Source: Bifidobacterium catenulatum PV20-2 (lineage in GTDB: Bacteria; Actinomycetota; Actinomycetes; Actinomycetales; Bifidobacteriaceae). Taken from it: DNA of 64,000 bases. Location of the stretch: the NCBI RefSeq assembly GCF_000800455.1, contig NZ_CP007456.1, positions 992,001 through 1,056,000 of the forward strand. Direction: 5' to 3'. Of this stretch, positions 59,488-64,000 are shown in pieces. The notes beneath the pieces were generated by a model that saw only the letters and a list, made by a program, of their open reading frames with translations, did not search any database and was not told the DNA's origin. Position 1 is the stretch's first letter. The number at the start of each line of letters is the position of its first letter. A program made the position numbers and the translations under genes.

Positions 59488-61794
59488 ATGTCCGCTCTCA
59501 CTTCCGTCTCCGGTTTCCCGCGCATCGGCCAGAACCGCGAGCTGAAGAAAATTATCGAAGCCTATTGGAAGGGTGCCGCCGCGCTTGACGACGTGCGCGC
59601 CACCGCCAAGGAGCTGCGTGCCAAGCATTGGAAGTTGCAGCAGGCAGCAGGAATCGACCTGATTCCGAGCAACGACTTCAGCTATTACGACCAAATGCTT
59701 GACACTGCCATCCTGCTGAATGTCATTCCGCAGCGCTATCAGCGCCTCGCCTTCGACAATCCCGAGGAGACGCTGTTCGCCATGGGCCGCGGCTACCAGG
59801 GAGACAAGGGCGACGTCACCGCGTTGCCGATGAAGAAGTGGTTCACCACCAACTACCACTATCTGGTGCCGGAAGTCGATGAAGTCACCGACATCAAGCT
59901 CAACAGCACCAAGCCGTTCGACGAGTTCAACGAGGCGAAGGCGCTCGGCATCACCACCAAGCCGGTACTCATCGGCCCGTACACCTTCCTCAAGCTAGCC
60001 CGCAACCCGCAGGCCGAAGAACTCGAATACGATAAGGGCCTGATCAACGCGGTCGCCGCCGTCTACGCCGAGGTCGTGGCCAAGTTCGCCGAACTGGGCG
60101 CCGAATGGATCCAGATCGACGAACCGTACCTCGTGCTCGACAAGGAGCCGGGCGACGTCGAACTGTTCAAGAGCCTGTACGCCAAGATCCTGCCCGCACG
60201 CAATGGCAAGATCAAGGTGCTGCTCAACACCTACTTCGGCCACATCGCCGACGTGTATGAGACCGTCAACCTGCTCGCCTTCGACGGCATCGGACTCGAC
60301 CTCAACGAAGGTAAGGATGAGAATCTCGCCGCCGTCGAAAAGTTTGGCGTCGCAGAGAACACCACCATCTTCGCCGGCGTGGTCAACGGCCGCAACATCT
60401 GGCGCAACGATTACGCCGTCAGCCTCGGCCTTGTCGACGCGCTGAAGAAGGTCGCCGACAACGTGGCCGTCTCCAGCGCAAGCTCCCTGCTGCACGTGCC
60501 GTTCAGCACCGAAGGTGAGGACAGTCTCGCCGATGACGTGCGCAAGCATTTCGCCTTCGCCGTTGAAAAGCTCGGTGAACTGCACGACATCGCGGTCCTT
60601 GCCGACGCCAGCGAGGAAGACAAGAAGGCATCCGAAGCATTGGCCGGCAACCAGGCACTGTTCGACGGTACCCGCGTCGCCGCCGACAAGAACGTAGCGG
60701 AACGTCTCGCAGCCCTGACCGACGCGGACTTCGTACGCCAGCCGGCACGCGCCGAACGCCAGAAGGCACAGCGAGAGGCGTTGAACCTGCCATTGCTGCC
60801 GACCACCACCATCGGATCCTTCCCGCAAACCAAGGAAGTGCGCGCCGAACGCGCCAGACTGCGCAAGGGCGAAATCACCAAGGCAGAATACGACGAATAC
60901 ATGAAGGCGCAGATCGATGCCTGCATCAAACATCAGGAGCAGATTGGCCTCGACGTGCTTGTGCATGGCGAATTCGAACGCAACGACATGGTCGAATACT
61001 TCGGCCAGAACCTCAACGGTTTCCTGTTCACCAAGAACGCTTGGGTGCAGTCCTACGGCACCCGCTGCGTGAAGCCCCCGATCGTATGGGGCGACGTGTC
61101 CCGCGCCAACCCGATCACCGTGGAATGGAGTGCTTACGCGCAGTCCCGCACCAGCCATGTGATGAAGGGCATGCTCACCGGCCCGGTCACCATTCTCAAC
61201 TGGTCCTGGCCGCGCGAGGACATCACCCACGAGCAGCAGACCCAGCAGCTGGCCCTCGCCATCCGCGATGAAGTGCTCGACCTCGAAGCAGCAGGCATCA
61301 AGGTCATCCAGATCGACGAGGCCGCCCTGCGCGAAAAGCTACCGCTCAGGAAGACCGACTGGCACAAGAAGTACCTCGACTGGGCCATTCCGGCATTCCG
61401 ACTGGTGCACTCCGCAGTCAAGCCGACCACGCAGATCCATACCCACATGTGCTACTCGGAGTTCAACGACATCATCACCGACATCGATGCCATGGACGCC
61501 GACGTGATCTCTTTCGAAGCCTCCCGCGGTGATCTTGTGGTGCTCGACGCCATTCACGACGCCAACTTCGAAACCGAAGCTGGCCCGGGCGTCTACGACA
61601 TCCACTCGCCGCGCATCCCGTCTGAAGCCGAAATCGAGGAACGCATCTACGAAATCCTCAAGAAGATGGACGTCGAAAAGGTGTGGATCAACCCCGACTG
61701 CGGTTTGAAGACCCGCGGCAACGCCGAAACCTGGCCAAGCCTCGAAAACCTCGTGGCCGCAGCCCAGGCTGTGCGCGCCAAGCTGGCCAAGTAA
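59488..61794 (+). CDS. metE: Cobalamin-independent methionine synthase MetE
   Basis: 768 aa from ATG 59488 (ATGGAGG site eight bases upstream; frame open from 59464). Two TIM-barrel halves: [22 protein letters not shown] at the N-terminus and [25 protein letters not shown] starting the catalytic half, [20 protein letters not shown], and the zinc ligands in [11 protein letters not shown] and NPDCGLKTR. It methylates homocysteine from 5-methyl-tetrahydropteroyltri-glutamate, which MetF (next gene, 29 bp downstream) supplies. Confidence 0.97.
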   Translation: MSALTSVSGFPRIGQNRELKKIIEAYWKGAAALDDVRATAKELRAKHWKLQQAAGIDLIPSNDFSYYDQMLDTAILLNVIPQRYQRLAFDNPEETLFAMGRGYQGDKGDVTALPMKKWFTTNYHYLVPEVDEVTDIKLNSTKPFDEFNEAKALGITTKPVLIGPYTFLKLARNPQAEELEYDKGLINAVAAVYAEVVAKFAELGAEWIQIDEPYLVLDKEPGDVELFKSLYAKILPARNGKIKVLLNTYFGHIADVYETVNLLAFDGIGLDLNEGKDENLAAVEKFGVAENTTIFAGVVNGRNIWRNDYAVSLGLVDALKKVADNVAVSSASSLLHVPFSTEGEDSLADDVRKHFAFAVEKLGELHDIAVLADASEEDKKASEALAGNQALFDGTRVAADKNVAERLAALTDADFVRQPARAERQKAQREALNLPLLPTTTIGSFPQTKEVRAERARLRKGEITKAEYDEYMKAQIDACIKHQEQIGLDVLVHGEFERNDMVEYFGQNLNGFLFTKNAWVQSYGTRCVKPPIVWGDVSRANPITVEWSAYAQSRTSHVMKGMLTGPVTILNWSWPREDITHEQQTQQLALAIRDEVLDLEAAGIKVIQIDEAALREKLPLRKTDWHKKYLDWAIPAFRLVHSAVKPTTQIHTHMCYSEFNDIITDIDAMDADVISFEASRGDLVVLDAIHDANFETEAGPGVYDIHSPRIPSEAEIEERIYEILKKMDVEKVWINPDCGLKTRGNAETWPSLENLVAAAQAVRAKLAK

Positions 61795-61823
61795 GGCGAA
61801 ACGTTAGGAACAAGACAACAGCC

Positions 61824-62663
61824 ATGCATTCGCCAATGTTCTCGCTCGAGGTGTTCCCTCCAAAGCGAACCTCCCCTGTGGGTACCATCTACGACACGTT
61901 GGATGGCCTGCAGGGGTTGGACCCCGATTTCATTTCCGTCACCTACGGCACCGGCAAATCATCCGACCGTACGCTGACCGCGCGCATCGCCCACACCGTA
62001 AGCGAATACGGCATCCCCAGCGTGGCCCATCTGACCGCGCAATATCTGAACAGGGATGACGTCGACCAGGCACTCGATATGTTCGAACAGGCCAAAGTCT
62101 CCGGCGTACTCGCCTTGCGTGGCGACCGCATCGACGGTGCCGAACCGGCAGGAGTGTTCGACCATGCCAGCGATCTGGCCGTGTACATCCGCCAGCAGCG
62201 TCCGGGCATGAAGATCTACGGCGCCTGCTATCCGGAAAAGCATCCGCAGGCGGCAACACTGGAAGAAGACATCGACAATCTCAAAAAGAAAGTCGACGCC
62301 GGCGTGACACACCTGATCTCGCAACTGTTCTACGATAACGAGGACTTCCTGAGATTCCTCGACAAAGCGAGGACTGCAGGCATCGACGTGCCGATCGAAG
62401 CGGGCATCATGCCAGTCATGAACGCGAAATCGGTGTTGAACATGTCGAGCAAATGTCAGTCGAAGATTCCCGAAAAACTCGGCATCATGCTCGATAAATG
62501 GGGAAGCGACAAGGCTTTGCTTAAAGAGGCGGGTATCGCTTACGCATCCGAGCAGATCTGCGATTTGGTGGCGCGGGGCGTCGACGGTGTGCACCTGTAT
62601 ACGATGAACCATCCATGCGTCAGCCGACGTATTTGGTCCAACGTCAAACCATTCTTCGTCTGA
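61824..62663 (+). CDS. metF: 5,10-methylenetetrahydrofolate reductase MetF
   Basis: 279-aa flavin enzyme; FSLEVFPPKRTSPVGTIYDTLDGL at the N-terminus, FISVTYGTGKSSDRT, VSGVLALRGDRIDG, LISQLFYDNEDFLRFLDKAR and GIMPVMNAKSVLNM are family signatures. It makes the methyl donor for MetE. ATG 61824 is chosen on family N-terminus; the longer open frame overlaps metE. Terminator at 62686-62725. A damaged paralogue begins near 63412. Confidence 0.95.
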   Translation: MHSPMFSLEVFPPKRTSPVGTIYDTLDGLQGLDPDFISVTYGTGKSSDRTLTARIAHTVSEYGIPSVAHLTAQYLNRDDVDQALDMFEQAKVSGVLALRGDRIDGAEPAGVFDHASDLAVYIRQQRPGMKIYGACYPEKHPQAATLEEDIDNLKKKVDAGVTHLISQLFYDNEDFLRFLDKARTAGIDVPIEAGIMPVMNAKSVLNMSSKCQSKIPEKLGIMLDKWGSDKALLKEAGIAYASEQICDLVARGVDGVHLYTMNHPCVSRRIWSNVKPFFV

Positions 62664-62685
62664 TTTCAGGCGATGCAACAAACAT

Positions 62686-62725
62686 CAGGGGCGGTTGCGG
62701 GTATTTCGCAACCGCCCCTGGTTTT
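62686..62725 (+). terminator. Terminator of metE-metF
   Basis: CAGGGGCGGTTGCG (62686-62699) and CGCAACCGCCCCTG (62707-62720) form a 14-bp stem followed by GTTTT, 22 bp after metF. Confidence 0.92.
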
Positions 62726-62745
62726 ATACGGTTGCTATAGAAACC

Positions 62746-63465
62746 ATGACTTCCATGCAACACAAGTTCGGAGCGCTCGATCTGATTCGAGCAGGGCTGC
62801 AAGATTTCGACAAAGCTCGCACATTGTTCGATGAGCTGCACAATGACGGCATTGACGATGACAGAATGCGACTGCTGCTGACAACGCTGGAAAAAGCGTG
62901 CGATCCTGACGTCGAACTCAGCAACCTGGTGGACATCACCAACGCGATGCAAAGCCAGGGGCGCGACTTCGACGCCATGGTGCCCGACGAGGCGGCGCTC
63001 GTACGGCTCATCACCGTGCTCGGCGTATCCGATGAAATGGGCAAGCTCATGCGATTCCGGCCCGAACTCGTGGAGGCCGTAGCCAACGACGCCTGCGAAA
63101 GCCATCTTTACAATCACGAACAGCGCAGAGCGCATGTGCTCAAATCCGTAGGAGCCGATCCCAATGACCATGCCATGCCGGCCGCAAGCCTGCCACTTGC
63201 CGAGGCTGCGACGGCGCTACGTAAAACCTATCGCAAACAACTCGCCGCAATCATGGCGCAAGACGCCACGGCGAACGATCCCATCGAAATCCAACCGCGC
63301 ATCAGCGCCGAACTTTCCGACCTTGCGGACGCGGCGCTTGAAGGCGCGCTCGCCATCGCACGCCATGAAGTGGACGGCAGCGAACATGTACGTTTCGCCA
63401 TCATCGGCATGGGCAAATCCTCCGATCACACGGCTACGGCGCGCATCGCGAACGCGATCCGCTAA
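62746..63465 (+). pseudogene. Truncated glnE (glutamine synthetase adenylyltransferase), fused to metF-like DNA
   Basis: Residues 1 to about 225 follow the N-terminus of actinobacterial GlnE: ALDLIRAGLQDFDKARTLFDEL, LRKTYRKQLAAIMAQDATA, LSDLADAALEGALAIARHEV, VRFAIIGMGK. The family continues after GMGK with G-x-x-ELNYVSDVDV, the nucleotidyltransferase catalytic motif, but here it switches to SSDHTATARIANAIR and a stop, which is metF sequence. The protein thus lacks both adenylyltransferase active sites. A normal GlnE is over 1,000 aa. Confidence 0.75.
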
Positions 63466-64000
63466 GAATACGGCATCGACGCGGTGACACATCTGACCGC
63501 GCAGTATCTGGATCACGAGGCCGTGGACGAGGCGTTGGACATGTTCGACCAGGCCAAGGTCTCGGTGTGCTCGTCCTGCGCGGCGATCACGTGGAAGGTC
63601 GTGAGCCGGCCGGCGTGTTCGAGCACGCCTCCGATCTGGCGGCATATGTGCATGAGCGCCGTCCGAACCTCAAACCGTACGACGCCTGCTACCTGGAGAA
63701 ACACCCGCAGGCGGCAACACTGGACGAGGACATCGAGAATCTCAAAATCAAAGTCGACGCCGGCGTGACACACCTGATCTCGCAACTGTTCTACGATAAC
63801 GCCGATTTCCTGCGCTTCGTGGACAGGGTGCGCGCCGCCGGCATCGACGTGCCGATCGAGGCCGGCATCATGCCGGTGACCAACGAGCAATCCGTGCGGC
63901 GCATGACCTCGATGTGCGCCTCTCGAGTGCCGGAGAGGCTGGATCGGATTCTGCAACGATGGGGGAGTGACCCCGCTACGCTGAAGGAGGCCGGCATCAT
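63412..64000 (+). pseudogene. Second, damaged metF copy (continues beyond window)
   Basis: Homologous to metF codons from GKSSDRT onward: GKSSDHTATARIANAI, a TAA (63463-63465) where metF has a serine, then YGIDAVTHLTAQYLDHEAVDEALDMFDQAKVS, a net loss of two bases near 63568, then (other frame) LRGDHVEGREPAGVFEHASDLAAYVHERRP and THLISQLFYDNADFLRFVDRVRAAGIDVPIEAGIMPV up to the window end. The 5' third of the gene is replaced by glnE DNA. The stop plus frameshift make it non-functional. Confidence 0.8.

Overview
The window looks like chromosomal DNA of a Bifidobacterium. I infer this from gene content and order: an actinobacterial suf operon, a class Ib nrdHIEF cluster, era/ybeY/phoH-type housekeeping genes, actinobacterial GlgA/GlgC, metE-metF, a GC-rich base composition and many GTG starts. 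No species marker such as 16S rRNA is present, so the species is not assigned.

Layout. 0-2.8 kb: end of the suf Fe-S assembly operon (sufC partial, sufS, sufU, sufT-like). 2.8-4.1 kb: glgC on the minus strand. 4.2-6.6 kb: a TrmH-family RNA methyltransferase gene split by a 1,358-bp IS1249-type insertion sequence, then tRNA-Leu(GAG). 6.7-12.1 kb: rsmE-hit-phoH-ybeY-corC-era. 12.2-13.5 kb: a second IS copy of the same length with an identical transposase. 13.6-18.8 kb: a long-chain acyl-CoA ligase and, divergently, pntAa-pntAb-pntB. 18.9-23.1 kb: a cluster of DnaA-box-like 9-mers before an unrecognised gene, decayed fragments (MATE and others), and a tetR-MFS operon with a palindromic operator. 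23.4-27.6 kb: nrdHIEF behind a pair of NrdR boxes. 27.6-33.6 kb: OFA-type MFS permease, alpha/beta hydrolase, rplY (L25) and crcB pair, interspersed with gene remnants (UvrA-like, MerR effector domain, GNAT). 33.6-39.3 kb: ilvE, a TRIC-like membrane protein, rpsT, lepA, hemW.

39.4-44.4 kb (minus strand) is the most interesting region: a TPP riboswitch followed by an NCS2-family permease, a LuxE-like acyl-protein synthetase, a LuxC-like acyl-CoA reductase and an SDR reductase, apparently one operon. Together they could import a carboxylate, activate it, reduce it to an aldehyde and then to an alcohol, all under thiamine control. I propose salvage of an oxidised thiamine moiety; this is inference.

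44.6-55.6 kb: gltB-gltD, a small membrane protein, a GlgA/GlgM-type glycosyltransferase, a stand-alone ABC ATPase, trmI and a SixA-like phosphatase. 55.7-59.2 kb: a mobile segment (tyrosine integrase, DUF2335-like membrane protein, IS3-family element). 59.5-64 kb: metE, metF, then a chimera in which a 5' glnE fragment runs into a damaged second metF copy at the window edge.
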